A stretch of 64,000 bases of DNA from Apostichopus japonicus (GCF_037975245.1 NC_092582.1:7791001-7855000); one strand, 5' to 3'. Counted from the first letter of the stretch, positions 10,557-25,300 are shown. The notes: generated by a model from the letters alone, not told the origin. Numbers and translations: made by a program.

Positions 10557-11140
10557 GGAGACAAAGGAATATGTAAAGATGAGCGGTCATTTCAGTAAAA
10601 TAATTGAAAGCAGTAGAAATGTCGGCTGATGGATGGAAAGCCTTTCACCTTGGTCAAACGTCAATACATGGAAACGGAAGGGTAAAGAAAAGACGTCTTT
10701 ATTTCGGTCAACAAAACTGTGCAATAGTGCTGCAGTTCCTGAAAATTTTTCAAAGCGATTGCAGAATACTAGGACTGGGTCAATCCATGGCATTCATCTC
10801 TCAACAGGGGAGCATTTACTCCTCTCAGGACATCCTATAATATCAGAGTGTGTTATGTGTCATGAGAAACCATCCTCTGAAAGGATTCACGTGTTAAAAT
10901 TGAAATAGCAAAGAAATTGAAATTGTTTTTCAAAATACGTAGATGCGAACATTGCGGTTCGTATATGTAAAGGTTAATGTGCCTTATTGTGAGATGTACA
11001 CATTTAAATGTTCATGATGAACATAGTACTGGGATCTGGTGATCTGTGATATTTTTTGATATTTTATAATTGCAGTCTTCCCCTTGTAGTGATTCACAGC
11101 CAACCCATCAAAGAGGTCTGAAATAAACAAACAGGGATAT
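10557..11140 (+). other. Probable 3' untranslated region with poly(A) signal
   Basis: No further in-frame coding follows the stop. An AATAAA hexamer at 11122-11127 is the first good polyadenylation signal downstream. Two overlapping open frames of 78 and 91 codons (10604-10908) have no recognisable domain and are best read as UTR. Other AATAAA copies lie further on, so the exact end is uncertain. Confidence 0.5.
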
Positions 11141-12121
11141 TTTCATTACATTTTCCAACTTTATATTTTTACATATAGAACGATTTTTATTTATTTTTTT
11201 ACCATTGGATGTCTTTTCTGGCAAGTTTCATAACATGTATCTCCCATACAATTTTTGTAATATAATTATCAATGACAGAGAAATAGTCAATCAGACATTT
11301 TCAGTTTTTTTAGCTCAATCTTCATTAATTGAAATGAAACTTGACTTGCGTCAAGTGAAGTGCATTGTTATGATTTTGTTTTGTGACAAAGAGAAACAAA
11401 AATATGTCGTCAACAATCAACAATGATAGCTTCATAATAATGATCTTTTGTTATTACTTAAAAAACTGGAAGACTCACTTTGACAGGGTGGTACTGTAGT
11501 TAGTATGTTAACTGAGCAGTCAAAACCTATGGAAGGTTCTACAACGAATTTCGTTTCTTGCAATGGGAAAGCTCTTTCAATTAATTTGATAAATCTCATC
11601 TCCTAGGAATATTTTTGTTAACTTGATATTTTCAAAGATGTCACTTGACTCGGCAAACTCCTGAAGTAACTTTTTTGATGAGAAAATCTAAGATCACAAT
11701 TTTAGGTAATTTTTTATCAGTTTTTATTTGCAATCCTCTTGAAATTTGTGACTTATGTCATCATTTCTGGTTAAAGTTTGGTGGACTAAAGAAGCAGTTT
11801 ATGTTTGGAAGAACCTTACCACTCTGGTTGATAACGAAAATAAAAAATGCAGGTTTTACACAATTTAAGCAGAAAATTTTAGAGACTGCAGCTAGAGATA
11901 TTAGGCATCATGGTTTTTGATAAGTTAATACAAAATTTCTTATCGTTTTGCAATATTCGATCTAAAATGTATCATAATGTACATATTCTTGAATTTGTAA
12001 AATTGCAATGGAAAAATAAATCAGAATTACAGTATTTCATTCTTAGTTTTCGTTTCTGTTTCATATTTCTTTCTGAGATGAAATACACACAGAAAATCAA
12101 TGCTTATATACAGTTAATTTA
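11141..12121. other. AT-rich intergenic stretch
   Basis: Open frames at 11205-12122 are AT-composition products without motifs. Nothing else seen. Confidence 0.4.
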
Positions 12122-12425
12122 ATGACAAGATGATGATAGCATTAAGAGGACACTGATAGAAATAAAAGGACAATGATAGCATTAAGAAGACAATGATAGC
12201 ATTAAGAAGACAATGATAGCATTAAGAAGACAATGATATCATTGAGGGACAATGATAGCATTAAGAAGACAATGATAGCATTAAGAAGACAATGATTGCA
12301 TTAAGAGGACAATGATAGCATTAAGAAGACTGATATCATTGAGAGGACAATGATAGCATTAAGAGGACAATGATAGCATTAAGAAGACAATCATAGCATT
12401 AAGAGGACGATGATAGCATTGGTAT
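12122..12425. repeat. 20-bp minisatellite
   Basis: About 15 tandem units of GACAATGATAGCATTAAGAA with small substitutions (AAGAGG, ATATCATTGAG). The array is imperfect, with some units shortened. Confidence 0.93.
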
Positions 12426-12897
12426 TACCTGTAGTCGTGGATACTAATGATGAAACTATTTTCATATTGGACTACAAAGTATTACATTGTCACCAGTTCC
12501 CTTTATTGCCTATGCCCACATCTCTCCCACCATCTAATACTAGTGAGTGATGGATACACCAGCCAATCTGTACAACTATACTGCCCCCCCCCCCAAAAAA
12601 AAAAGGTGTTTTCCTCTCATCCAACATTTGCCTCCCCCAGTTCCTGCACCGGGTATGTTTAACTTGCATGTTTGTTTGTATAATTTAATTTTCAAATATT
12701 AGATTTATTATAACCTTGGGGAACCTCCTTTCTGCCAAAAGGTATATACATGCCTATATGTAAGTATACTGTTCCATTAATATTCGTTTGTCAACACATT
12801 ATAATTTACCTTTTTTATCTTCGATATTTGAAATACTGTAAAGCAGGGGTCTTGAAAATTAGGGGAGGCGGTGGCCATGGTGTTACAAGTTGAATCC

Positions 12898-13305
12898 AAC
12901 TCCCTAATGTGTGGGGTTGAAAAGGGGGAAGGTACTCCACCACCATCAAACCCTACCCCACCCCCTGGTTCCCTGCTTGCTAGTGGTATTCTAGGCTTTC
13001 AGTTTGCCTTAATTCCTCATTGCTTCAAATTGGGACGATTTCACTGGTATTGTGTTACAGTATTCCAATATTGTTCCTATGTAAATAAACAAACTTCCCT
13101 AATGTGTGGGGTTGAAAAGGGGGAAGGTAATCCACCACCATCAAACCCTTACCCCACCCCCTAGATACCAGCTTAATTGCTAGTGGCAATCTAGGCTTTT
13201 AATTTTGCCGTAATTCCTCTAAAAATTGCTTCAAATTGAGACGTACGTTTTCACTGGAACTGCGTTACAGTATTCCAATATTGCTCTTATGTTAATAAAC
13301 GAACT
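12898..13305. repeat. Tandem duplication of a ~200-bp segment
   Basis: The first copy begins near 12898 and the second near 13095. Both start with CCCTAATGTGTGGGGTTGAA and run through the same order of landmarks: CCACCACCATCAAACC, CTAGTGG, ATTGCTTCAAATTG, GTTACAGTATTCCAATATTG and TAATAAAC-like ends. They have diverged by several indels. No coding function is evident. Confidence 0.9.
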
Positions 13306-13982
13306 TTAACCGATGAGGGCAAGTTGCTGATATGAATTTTATTCGGCTGTAAGAATCTTCATGCAAGACCGCAATGCCCCGGATTACGTCATATGTGAAT
13401 ATTATGCACGCACCGTAATTTATGTTGACATTTCTATGTAAGTTCTTGAAAGAGTAGCCTGTTGTTATTCTTGTCTTATATATAGAATAATCTTTGTATG
13501 AATGATCTCTGAGCCTCAATCACATATCAAGAAGACATGTAAATTGTCATTTCCCTACCCCGAAATCACTTGAATTCCTAATGACGGCAACTTGGAAACA
13601 GATTTGTGTGCAGATCGACAATAATTAACAAACCGTCACCAATGGCCTGTATACTTTGTCCGCACCGGTTACCTAACATCGAAACTATGGGCGCCTCAAG
13701 TTGTTCCTTTCATGGAAAAAGGAAATACAGGTGTAAAGAAGATGAGTTAGATACAATAAAAGCAAACGGTAGTCTATTAATGGTAACATTATCGGTCATC
13801 GGTTCGTTTCCCAACGTTGAATAAAACGGATTTTTTTCCCCCGCCCTAATCTTAATTAACTTTGATAAATTTGCATTATCAACCGCAATCATACAAGCTA
13901 AAATTACAATTCTGGCGATCAAATCAAATTGCTGAACCATTTACCCTCCAGTAAATGAAAACTTAAGACAAACATATTAACA
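13306..13982. other. Possible upstream region of the second gene
   Basis: CpG dinucleotides are more frequent here than in neighbouring DNA (for example 13660-13700 and 13770-13850), which would suit a promoter for the exon at 14311. No TATA box or other defined element could be fixed. Confidence 0.3.
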
Positions 13983-14048
13983 ATGGACACTGTCTTCACA
14001 GTTCGCTGCGCATCCGGACCAGTGCAGTGGGGTGTGATGCCCAGACAG
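13983..14048 (+). CDS. Possible 5' exon (uncertain)
   Basis: An ATG at 13983 opens 22 codons (MDTVFTVRCASGPVQWGVMP then RQ) ending at a consensus donor CAG|GTAATT. It sits 260 bases before a better first exon that has its own ATG and an in-frame stop immediately upstream. The segment may therefore be a non-coding 5' exon, an alternative start, or chance. Confidence 0.25.
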
Positions 14049-14310
14049 GTAATTCCCCTTTTTGATGATATGTTTATTCATTAGGTCAATGTCACAGCCG
14101 CTCCATTCAGAATCAAAACATTGATTATTCGCACATCTGCTGCATGTGGGGGTTACGTAGGTTTATCAGTGCAACTTATTAATGAGATTTCTGTACTACT
14201 TGTACTACAAATAAGTCAGTTGCACTACATGAAGTAGCGAATTGTACACGTACTGACAAATTCTGGAAAGGAGGTATTATTCATGGTTGGAGAATAAAAA
14301 TCAAAGTTAA

Positions 14311-14413
14311 ATGGAAGGAGGAAGTAAGAACTCAAGCAATATGTCGGCTAGGCCGAACAACAAAGACTTCCAGAGGGTTGATCAGTCCGAAGACGAGGAA
14401 CCAATAACCAGCG
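14311..14413 (+). CDS. First coding exon of an unidentified second gene
   Basis: The ATG has G at +4 and an in-frame TAA directly upstream (14308-14310), so this is a true start or nothing. It encodes 34 residues, MEGGSKNSSNMSARPNNKDF then QRVDQSEDEEPITS, and ends at donor GCG|GTATGT in phase 1. The composition (Ser/Asn then acidic, no hydrophobic stretch) fits a cytosolic N-terminal tail. No signal peptide is seen. No later exon was found in the following 49.5 kb, so the gene either has a very long first intron or is a relic. Function is unknown. Confidence 0.6.
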
Positions 14414-14770
14414 GTATGTCGATAAACTTCCCACGTACTAAGTAGACATATGCCTAGGCTACTGTACTGTATTACTATTACTACTAGTAAGTAGTATGAG
14501 GCTGATAATAACACTACTTCTTCAAGGTAGGGTAACATTACAGTCAACTATGGCCCAATTAGCGCAGTTCTGTCAAGAATTAAGGAAATGATTAATACCA
14601 CGTACGCTGTAAGTGCGACAAAGTCTAACTTTACAACCACAACATATTTCTAGCATATTGCCATTGGGATAGCCTCTAGTATTAGACCTTCAAATCGTTT
14701 TATTACTTGCCTGCTTTGGCTTGTAATATTGCCCGAGGACAGCATGTATGCATGTATGTGTGTTTGTATG
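14414..14770. other. Presumed first intron, start
   Basis: Short ACTACT and GTATG runs only; no feature recognised. Confidence 0.4.
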
Positions 14771-15003
14771 TATTTTAGATCCTCCTGCAAGCAGGAACTC
14801 GCAACGAAGCCATCATTGGCTTATCAAAGCCGCAAGCTGATGGAAGTCAGTCTCTTAGATTCATATTTAACGTCCGTTATTATGAATTGTCAATTGTCAA
14901 CAACTCTGTAACTGAACGACATACATTAATCTTGGAGTGACTCAAACTCGGGACCTTATGATTGAAAGGCACTGGCGTTAATAACCACTGAGCTAACACT
15001 CCT
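14771..15003 (-). mobile_element. tRNA-derived SINE, copy 2
   Basis: On the minus strand it starts AGGAGTGTTAGCTCAGTGG, the best A-box match of the three copies. GGTCCCGAGTTTGAGTC, in the B-box position, lies at plus 14935-14956. It is colinear with 6068-6300 and 16129-16347. An open frame at 14729-14911 is a product of the repeat. Confidence 0.85.
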
Positions 15004-16128
15004 TGGTGTTATACAAAATATACACACAAAGTTATAACCTGCAGACTATGCCAAAATGATCCTATGTCAGGTGTGGTGCTCTAAAGTTGAGCGTTTGAAC
15101 ATTAGCCTTGAATCTGAAAGATAGAGTCACCCAAAGCACTGAGAGGCCCTCAAAGTTCTACCTCTGTTTAAACATAAATAGCTTTGGTTCAAAACCCTTG
15201 ATGTCAAAATGGAAAGGTGTGGGTCTGTGAACATCATGTCTAGCTTAGACCATACAATAATCCAAAATCTAATGATTTCACATTGTGTTTGTGAATTGGC
15301 AGACCCATTTTGCAACAATTCAATGAATATTTGGTTGCAAACAGAATATGTACCAATACTTTGTGTGGAGCTGTGCAATTTCTCTTGAAAGCTGTTTCGC
15401 TTCCATGATGTCTATTTTGTGTCATTTGCTATAATTATAGCAATTTCACATGGTTGATCAACTAGTAGTTTTGTGTATTGTTGCCTGTCCAAGTTAAAAT
15501 TTGTTTATAAATGAAAGTAAAATCATTTTATGGAGCAATAATCACAAGTTTCACAGCATTACTTTAATAGAAAAGTACTTTTGCAGGAAGCCAAGCAAAT
15601 CATGCCATTTAAACAACATTTCCGTGCAATAAAACAATGGCAAAATTTGTTGTGATTAGTAAGTACATGCTGAGGATGTTCCAGATGTTTATTCTCTTCA
15701 AATGTCAAGTTTTCATTGTTTTTAAAGTGAAACTTGTTTTAAATACAAGGGCTTCATGTAACGTGTAGTAGACCTGTATAAGTTACTCTTCAAGTGTTGC
15801 ACTTACTTTTACCTACTTTTATTTAAATGTCACTTACTTGGATTTCATGATTTCACAAAGCCATAATCTGTGTAGCTCAGCTGCATTACATTACTGTAGC
15901 ATCTGAGATATTACAGTAGCCAGGGAACTGCCTGGGCAGATGTACTGTACGTTTAATGGTGACAGATCGGTCTATTGCTGGAAAACTTAATAAAGTCAAA
16001 AGTATGTGTACAGAAATGAAGGGCAAAATAAGAAAAATCGTGCAACATGCGCTACGTACGGTACAATAAAACAATGTACTGTTGGCTGAGGGGATTTCCA
16101 GTTCTTAGTTTGGACAGATGTATCTCTG
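15004..16128. other. Unannotated AT-rich stretch
   Basis: No exon, RNA gene or repeat recognised. Confidence 0.4.
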
Positions 16129-16347
16129 TATTTTAGATAGCAGGAACTCGTGAAGAAGCCTCATTGGCTATCAAAGCCGCAAGCTGACCGAAGTCAGTCT
16201 CATAGATTCATATTTAATGTCCATGAGTATGAATTGTCAATTGTCAACAATTCTGTAACTGGACGACATACATTAATCTTGGAGTGACTCAAACTCGGGA
16301 CCTTATGATTGAAAGGCACCGGCGTTAACCACTAAACTAACACTCCT
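16129..16347 (-). mobile_element. tRNA-derived SINE, copy 3
   Basis: It is colinear with copy 2, with a short deletion near the 3' end of the element (CTCGTGAAGAAGCCTCATTGG lacks bases present in copy 2). The A-box region is altered (TTAGTTTAGTGG on the minus strand), so this copy is less likely to be transcribed. Confidence 0.82.
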
Positions 16348-19300
16348 AATTTTACCAACTGGTATCCATGCAAAAAGATCACATACTGTTTCTGAGCCCT
16401 GCATAACAGCCTGTGGTGTTGTACAGTATATAGTAAAGGCTTCATAATTGCGAACCTTCGTAATTGACGCACAGGCTTTGAATATTACTAGCAACGATAT
16501 AGCAGGCAACCTATACGTTTTGCAGTCAAGCAGAGTTATTTGATGAGTTTAATCCATTTCAGGTATATGCTGATCAAATTGTGTATTTTGTTTAATTATT
16601 AACATCCTACCCCCAGTTTTGCACATTTTGTTGGCATTTGGAAATCTTACTCTCTAAAAATAACCAAAATTACCTTGAGCAGTATATTACCTTATACTCT
16701 CTGGGACCTGACTGTCAGAGGCTCACAGCAAAGCAAACAGCATCCAAAGTCAATGGATGTATACTTACAGTACTTAGGCCTACACTACAGTAAGCAAATC
16801 GACGAATGTGTCAATTTAGGGATATGAAAGAACTTGACACCACAGACATTTTGTGGTCAAATTCTGCTCAATTGTACGTTGCATAGGCACAGAACAAAAT
16901 GTATTTAAAGATCATTGCATTTCTGAGGAACTACACATATGATAAACAAATACAGTTGATTGATTTCGAATTTTTCGTTACCTGTAATAGACATCGTTAA
17001 TCAAATCATTAAGTGCGTCAATTATGAGCCCAAGATCTTACAGTAAATTACATAGAGAACAGTAGGTCATGTAAAGTTGAGCTGTTGCATCTCATTTTGC
17101 CATGATCCTATTATGTTCCAGCCTTCTCATCCTTCAAAATTTGGTAGCAATAGAAAAAACTGAAGAGTCATGGCAGGGAGCTGTTATTGAGTTATTAATA
17201 GATCTCCTAACTATAGACTTACTAATTGTGTGGTACTGTATATTACATTATACAGTGTATATATAATGTATTAGGCTTCAAGACACTATCATCTTAAATA
17301 GAGTGCTTTGCGCATATATGTTACAGTAACAGCTTTCTTAATAATCTCTGTGGTTTCATTTTTTATCCCAGATGCCAATTCATCGCCCATGTTTTTATCA
17401 GATGTATAATATAATCAAGATTATGAACCTATGGTTCATGAATTGGTACAGCACACTTTGTTAACTACAGGTACATGTATGCAAATTTCACACCAGGAAC
17501 AGAATTTCCTTTAGAAGTGTTTTCATGCACACTGAGAGTATAGGAATTAAGTCAAATATAAGTTGATGTGAAAATGAAATTTGAAAGTCTTGTCTAAACT
17601 GCCTCAGGTGTGATAAGAGATCCACAGTGTATGCTGGCTAAGTGAGAATTATGTATGTGGTATAGTTTGGCAAAGTCTATGGAGTCTGTTTATATTTCAT
17701 TTAGTAGTGATTCATTCAATATCCAATTTTAAGGGTTTATGAACACATATGAACAACATTGTCCTAATCAAGTGCTGTAATAGGCATTAGAAATCATGAA
17801 AGTAGCTGCAAACTCCCATCAAAAGCCATCAAAGATTGACCATGTTACAAGTCTTTTCTACATTCTAGTTTTATTTATGCATAAACATTGGCTAATTATG
17901 CACATTGATGATTTAAAGGGAGTGGCTGCCTAATTTTCTGTTATATGTTATTCCTTTGTTTTTACAAACTTTGTTTCAAGGACACTGTACACATGTTTTT
18001 TGGCCTTGTAAGGCGATTTTTTGAAATATTTCATTGTCTTGTTTGAAAATGAACATCACATGATTCAATGATACATATATGTGGGCTTATAATTTGGGGT
18101 TAACTAAGTAAGGGCTTAAATTTGAAAAATTGATGAGTGCAACACGCCACGTCATATAGCTTTGCACATGTATGTATTAAATGAGTTTCCTAGATTTATG
18201 TTTATATATCATGGAAACGAAAAGAGCTTTCCAAAAAGTCAACACATTTTGAATGAAATTATCACCACCAACAAATGTACTGAATATGAGGCAAATTGGC
18301 TCTAGAGGTGTCCGTACTACTTTAAGGTAGTATAATTACTTACCTAGGACTTCACCAGGGTATTGCCCTACGTAGACAAAATTTATTCCAACGTGGACAA
18401 ATGATTGTAAAAAGTTGTCTTTCAAAGGTTTATTTCTTGAGGTTCCAATTTTCTGATATTGTCGCAAAACAATGGATTCAGTCAACTTTATCATACAACT
18501 AACTGCCACCACTATGAAGAAAAACAATAAGTGGCACTAATTGTCAACGAAAGAGCTGAGTTGATGCATCAGAGTATTTCAGTAAAATTCATGATTCTAA
18601 CGTTACACTGGTCTATAACAAATTGTAACAATGACACGTTTCTAGAAAATCAGATAATGGCAGGGAATAATTTATCCAGTGTCGTATTGCAGAATGCTAT
18701 GCAAAATGGGCAAATTACTATACAAGTGTAAAGGTGTATATTAGTTTGGTACACAATAATCATCAATAGTATTTTATACTTTGAGACCAAATTCAGTGTC
18801 TTTGAAATTGCCCTGAGACAAAATTTGAAGACTTACATTTTCTTCACTCCTCGCTTAAACCTGTCTCTCCACAACCTTAGCACTCTCGTTTTGAACCTAT
18901 TAACCTTTTAACTGTCCTAAATGGTCACTTACTGTATGTTCCACCTTCAACAAACATTCATTTCACAGAAACTTTCGAGGCAATACTTCCCCCAATTAGA
19001 CTGTAATGCATTAATGCAACAACTAACCTGTATTTTGAGGATCTCAACCTTAAGAAGTTTTTGCTGAATTATCACAAACATGATCAGTATTCCTGTATAG
19101 GCTTATGAGAGCAGCTCAATAAAATTTGTTAATATTACTAAAGTCAGTATATATTTGATAGTAATACAGCCTGGCTTTTGTTAGGCCGTACAGTATATTG
19201 AATATTGTATTACAGGGCTTTTGTTAGGAACAGAACATAAAATCCTGCTGTTGTTTTGTCTGACAATTGTTTCCCGACTCATGTGATACGTAAATGTGTT

Positions 19301-22300
19301 TATGTTCGCAATGTCTGCCGGCAGAAAACTTATGCAAACTCATGCCTTCTTGTCTACTGGCCATTAAACTGCGATTTCCGCTACCATTTAGCCAGTAACG
19401 GCCACGGAATTTCGAGGACTGGCAGTGGTAATGTACAGTATTGATGTATATCAAAAAAAGACTCTGTCTAATAGAGCATGTTTAACTGAGTACAGGCTGT
19501 AGTCATTACAAGGATATTAAAGAACTCTGAGAGACATAACCAAAGAATTCAGAGCGAAGGAATCAAGGATCAATGTTCTTCTTTATCTGCCTCATTATCC
19601 TGTCGTCATGCTCCCGTACTTTGAAACGAGAATTGTTTTAGATTCATGAGCTATAGATCTGATTGAAAATTCTTCATTTGGTATTATTCACGACAGGGGA
19701 AATTAATTCTCCATCGTAACAAGAGATGTTGCTTCACCCTTGAGAGAGCTTAAGATGCTAGGGAGTTTGTCCGATACACATCAATGTTGTCAGGGTTTTT
19801 TAGTTACTTAAATACAGAGAAATTAATCACCTGAACTAGAATAATGTCACTGGCTTATTTATCTCAAGGACAAAGTGCAGGAAAAGGTTGGGATGAAATT
19901 AACCGTTGTGATCGTTTAAAAGGTAATTCGTATCAGAAACCACCCACAATGTACTGAGTTTGCAAGTGGATCAGTGCGTACAGGTATGTACTTTCCAGGG
20001 GATTTGTTCACCCTCTACAATATGTTTAAAGAGATTGCCCAATTGGATGCATTCATACAAGTTCAAGTTTGACAAAAAAAATTGAAACTGTTGTAGTGTT
20101 TCTAAAGGATTGCTTCTGCCTATATGAGATAGTCGTCAAGTATATTGAGCTTAAGGAATGTTCTAATAGTAATGCGGTCGTATATATGATATATGTTTTC
20201 ACATACTGAATAATCTGTACCGCCACATTTATTACGCATTGAATCCACATACCTACTGTACAGTTTTAACTCTTCTAGGGACTGCCATGGTATCGAGGTG
20301 AATTTTAAAGTTATTGTTTTGACTTAACACTATATAGTTCATTGTTACATCTCCAGGACATAAATGAGTGCTCACATTTTGTGTAGCATTTTACCGTTTT
20401 AAGAAATTTATTTCTCATAAAATACTGAAAATAGCATTTTGCGATGTGATACCGGATAAATGATTCTTCGCATCTCTTCATGATGCAGTATGTGATAAAT
20501 TCCCACAGAGCCTGTTAGCATCTGTTATAATGTGTGTTGTATCAATAATAAGTGAGCTAAAGTGGGTATGCACAGTGTATTAATGTATGACATGAACACT
20601 TGAGACTCCCTGTGTCTTAACATATTGTTATATGTAGGTGATGCTACAACCAAGCTATACCATCACCTTTAACAATATACACTCAGGCATTTGTCTTTAA
20701 AAATGCTTGAATGAAATTCCTACATTGTTTGTATAGCAAAAGAAAGTGTACATTCTGACTATGTGTACTTAGTATTTTTGTATTTGTGTACAGTGATAAT
20801 GGCACATATAGTGCATATATGCTCAGGGAGAAGAGGCAGGGACTATATAGGGAGAACTTCCTCATTTGTCTGCTCATTGGCAGAGCTGGCCTTAACTTTG
20901 GTCAGAATGTAGAACATAACCTACAGTACTTTATATTTACTGTCTGGAAAAATTAAGTGTCCATTTCTGACCATGTGTCACAGATAATAAGGCTTGTGCA
21001 GTATTATTGTACAACAAGTTAGTACAATTTGCATGGGTAATATGTGAGTACAAATACCCCTTGGAATGATTATAAGTACAAAGCTCTAAAACCATGAGTA
21101 TCTCAGCTAGTTCTTAATCCAGCACTGGTATAAATTTCCAACATACACCAGTTATGAGTAAGCTAATATTATGGATCATTGCTTAACTCTATTCCCTCAG
21201 CAATTCCTCTTGTCAAGTCATTAAACATGACCACATATGGTGTAAAATTAGAGTAGTGTTTAGACAATAGGTCATCAACTTCAGTACTTTATTAATTGTG
21301 AAAAAGTTTTACTACTCAAAATAGATTACATTTCTAGATCTAAAAAATAGTGGTGGGCACGCTAAGATCTTGCGAGCCACTGAGTGGATCCGATAAGTGG
21401 GCAATTGGGTCATCGCTTCTGAATGTACCAACTCGCATGACGGCTAAAACTAGGAACTTAACTGGGAACTTAAACTGGGAACTATAACAACATCAGAGAG
21501 GTTTAATGTCCATCTGTTATGTTGAAATTAATCACAATTTGAAGCTATACATGTATACAAACTCCCCAAGTCTTCATGAATGTTTCCTTTCAGTCGTTCA
21601 GCAAATTCTATGTTTCAGTTGATTTATGGTTGGACAAATACATATTATATACTCCAATATTATAGGGTTCAGCCAACAGCATTAAAAAGGGTAAATTGTT
21701 CTTTTTGGACAGAAACTTTGCATGGTGTATTTAATGGTAATAAACCTCCCCAGTTACTAGTTGCAAAATGTACTGTATGTGCATATAGTGTGTTAGGTTA
21801 GGTAGGCCTACATCCGTTTACAGGGATCATGCTCATTTTGAACCTGCTATTTGTTTTCAACATGTATATAGCAACGATATTTGAACACGGATGGTGTTTC
21901 ATTGGAAAATATGTAACACTTTGTAGGAGTAAATCACCTTGAATGGAATTATAATTGTTATATCATACTTAAATGTTATCAGAAGATTAAATTGTCATCA
22001 AAGAAGATGTAATTTAAGCCAGACTTGATGGTCTCATTTTGTTTGATATAAAATAACAACCAGCATGTTTATCAAGAAGGATGTGACTGTCTGCCTTAGT
22101 TCCTTTGGTAATAAACCAGTCACACAATTACTAGCATACATGTACACAGGTAATTTGATAAACATCAGCTGACTGTGCAAGCCTGGCCTTATGCTCTGTA
22201 ATTACAGCATCGTAAATAAGCAATAAATATTATAAAACATGCTGCCAATGTTTGTCTACCATATGCAATACGTCTACAACTCTACATGCATGCATACTTT

Positions 22301-25300
22301 GAGACCTGAAGGTATATATACTGTACATTTTCATATAGTTAGGACTCTGAAAGCCAAATTTACCATGAAAAATGGCTCCAAATTAAGTGATATAAACCGC
22401 CCACTATATAGTGGTTGTTGTCCTTTCCAGATAGGAATAAATGGTGCCAAAATGAAATGCTTGGCTTTAGGTGCGCGTACTGGCGGAGAATTCGATCATG
22501 GAATGCATTTTGTATAATTTACAATATACTTATTATAGTTTTACTCTCTTTTTTGTAATTATATCTTTTTGGAAGAGAAGTACTAATAGCACGATTAAAA
22601 CCCTCCCAATGATAAATATTAAAATCTTTAATCTTGTTTGGTTTGTAAGATATCAAAACTTTAGAGTCACCCTTAGTGGAGGTGGCTGCCATTTCGTATA
22701 TATGTGTGATGTCAAAATGCCACAAGAATCTGAAATATTTTAGTTTAATTTTCTGACCACAATTTAATCGTTGTTAATGTAACAGCATTTACTTAACCAG
22801 ATCTATAAATATGACTTCTACTATTATTTCGGCAAAGACAGGTATTCCAAACGCTATAACTATGAATAAAATAATCCAAATAAAACTCATAAAAGAATGA
22901 CTTTATTCCAGCAAAAGTAGCGGAGTAAAAGCCCCCCCCCCCCTCTTTTTTTTAAGTGCATTGACATTCTTTAATATCATGAACCTTTGAGGTCACAAAG
23001 ATAAAGTTTCCTTTAAATGCTACTTGTAGTTGGAAATATTGTTATTCAATTAAGCATGTCAATTTATAGGTCTGATAAATTTTCTTTGATAAATTATCTT
23101 TGAATTATCATAACTTTGTCCCTGAAATGTGACATGAAATGTTTGCATAGCTGCAAACTTTACATACGTCTCTTTCATGTACAACCAAACTGGAAGCATG
23201 ACACTGATCATAAACTTGGTTTGCTGGGGGTAGAAGAAATTGATGAAAGTATCGGCTAATATTATTAAAGTTGTCATAACTGAAGGATTTTCCTTTAATG
23301 TCTGCAATTATTTGAAATAAAACAACCAGTGTTTCTTTGAAAACACTTCTGTATAATTAAACCAAGAAACATAAACATTTCAGAATCTGCATATTTATCG
23401 TGATTAATTATCTTTTTTTATGGGAAGAGTAAAATGAGGTACTTTTGTCCTGTTTAAACTCAAAATTGTTGAAGGTTCTATTAAGTTCAACAGTAGTAAA
23501 TTTTTTAAATGAAGAGCATTGAAAATTGCACGAGTAAATAGTTAAAATAACAAAGCATACTTATTATTCCTTGATGATACCTTTTACAAGGACTGAAATT
23601 AAAGGTACTCCTCCTTTGCAGTAATTTACACTTTGTTTTAATTATATTCATCGCTTTGTGAGGTTTCTTCATCCCTATCACATTGTGTTTGTGTTGGTCG
23701 TTATAAATTGTAGCGTTTTCATACCTAACGGTATGTCTTACTTGGTTTCGACATTTGATATTCGACTGTTAGCCCCGAGACATCAATCAATAAAGTGACC
23801 AGAATCTCACCTGCTCAAAATGTTATTACTCCAGGGAAATCAACTTTTAATTTTGTCAATGGGAAGTAATAGTGAACTGCCCAAAAACAAGTATAGACTC
23901 CCGTCTATATATATACTCTCCCACAGTTTTTTTTTCATCGATGGTGCCCTAAAGTAAAATGAACAAACTTGAGATGCAAAACAAATATTTGCCTTTTGTA
24001 GTCCATTTCACCAACTACTGTTTTAGCATGCAAAATCACAGTAAGCCAATGGTGAGTCACGATCTGTATCATGTGACTTAATTCAAATAAGTCATTTAAA
24101 CTAAATATTCTACATGTATAAACAGCTGCATGCAATGTGGTTGGAAGAAGTTAATACAAAACATAATGTTTATGAATACAAATACTACAGTATATATCTT
24201 TTGTGCTTCTTCAAGAGGTTCAACCAAGATATTCTGAACAGTTAGATTGTGCAAATTTTATACAAAAGACACATTTCTTTAAAATAATTTCCAGTAGCAA
24301 GATTTAATGCTGAGAAAAAAAATTAAAAGCCATTTGTCCTCTGATCTTACTCGTTGCAATTTTATCTGTTATATTGTAGGAAAGTATATTCACAGAAGAA
24401 AATGAGAGGATTTCATGATTGGTACCTTTATTGTAAACCTCTCTTTACAACGATCGAATTTGGTATGCAACAGGCATTTGAGCCTTTTCCGCAAATTCGC
24501 AGAATATCCGTGATTTCTTTTCTACCTCTGGGACAGAAACTATTATCCTAACACACTGTAGCATACGCAAACTGGAGCTTATACCACAAATTTTGCAAAG
24601 TTCTGTGATTTCTTTTTTTACCCCAGGCTCATCCCTGATGCAAGATTGTGAAAAAAAATCTGCACAAATTTTTTTTTTTAATTTTTAAATTTTTTTTTTT
24701 TTTAACCCATGCCTCTAATGCCCTAATGGTGAGGTCTATGAAACATGGTTTATACAGGAATCTTCCAATGGCATTAGCCATGCGTAAATTTAGCCACAAG
24801 TTTGTTAACGTGCATACAGTACATGTACATAAAGTACTCCACAAGATCAGCCATCTGCACCAAACTCATACTGTACATGACGTAGCGAATAATTATAGGC
24901 CTAACCGACATTGTTAATATGTCATTTAATTTGTATGTCATAAAACTCAATAATATACCATTTTTAAGCATCAACTGAGATAATTAAACTGAGTGTGTCT
25001 ATGTACATTTTTTTTTGAGATATTTTATTTTCGTCGCTGCTTATACTGTATGTGCTTGATTATGCCGGAACACAGTGATGTCAACATGTACAGAACATAT
25101 ATATGCCACTGATATTGTTGTTGCTTGGATCTAAAACGATGCAGTGGCTTACAAATAGGTGTCAGTCACGTATCAAACATAGGGTCTGCGATGTGAAGTA
25201 TAGTAAAGCTGTCCTAGGCAATGGCATATATATCCGAAATAATTTATGAAATATATATTGCATGAAATATCTGGAAAAATATTAACAAGAAAAGAAAAAA

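Noticed and set aside
10604-10908. Two overlapping 78- and 91-codon frames after the coiled-coil stop codon
   Set aside because: They overlap in different frames, have no motif and lie in the likely 3' untranslated region.
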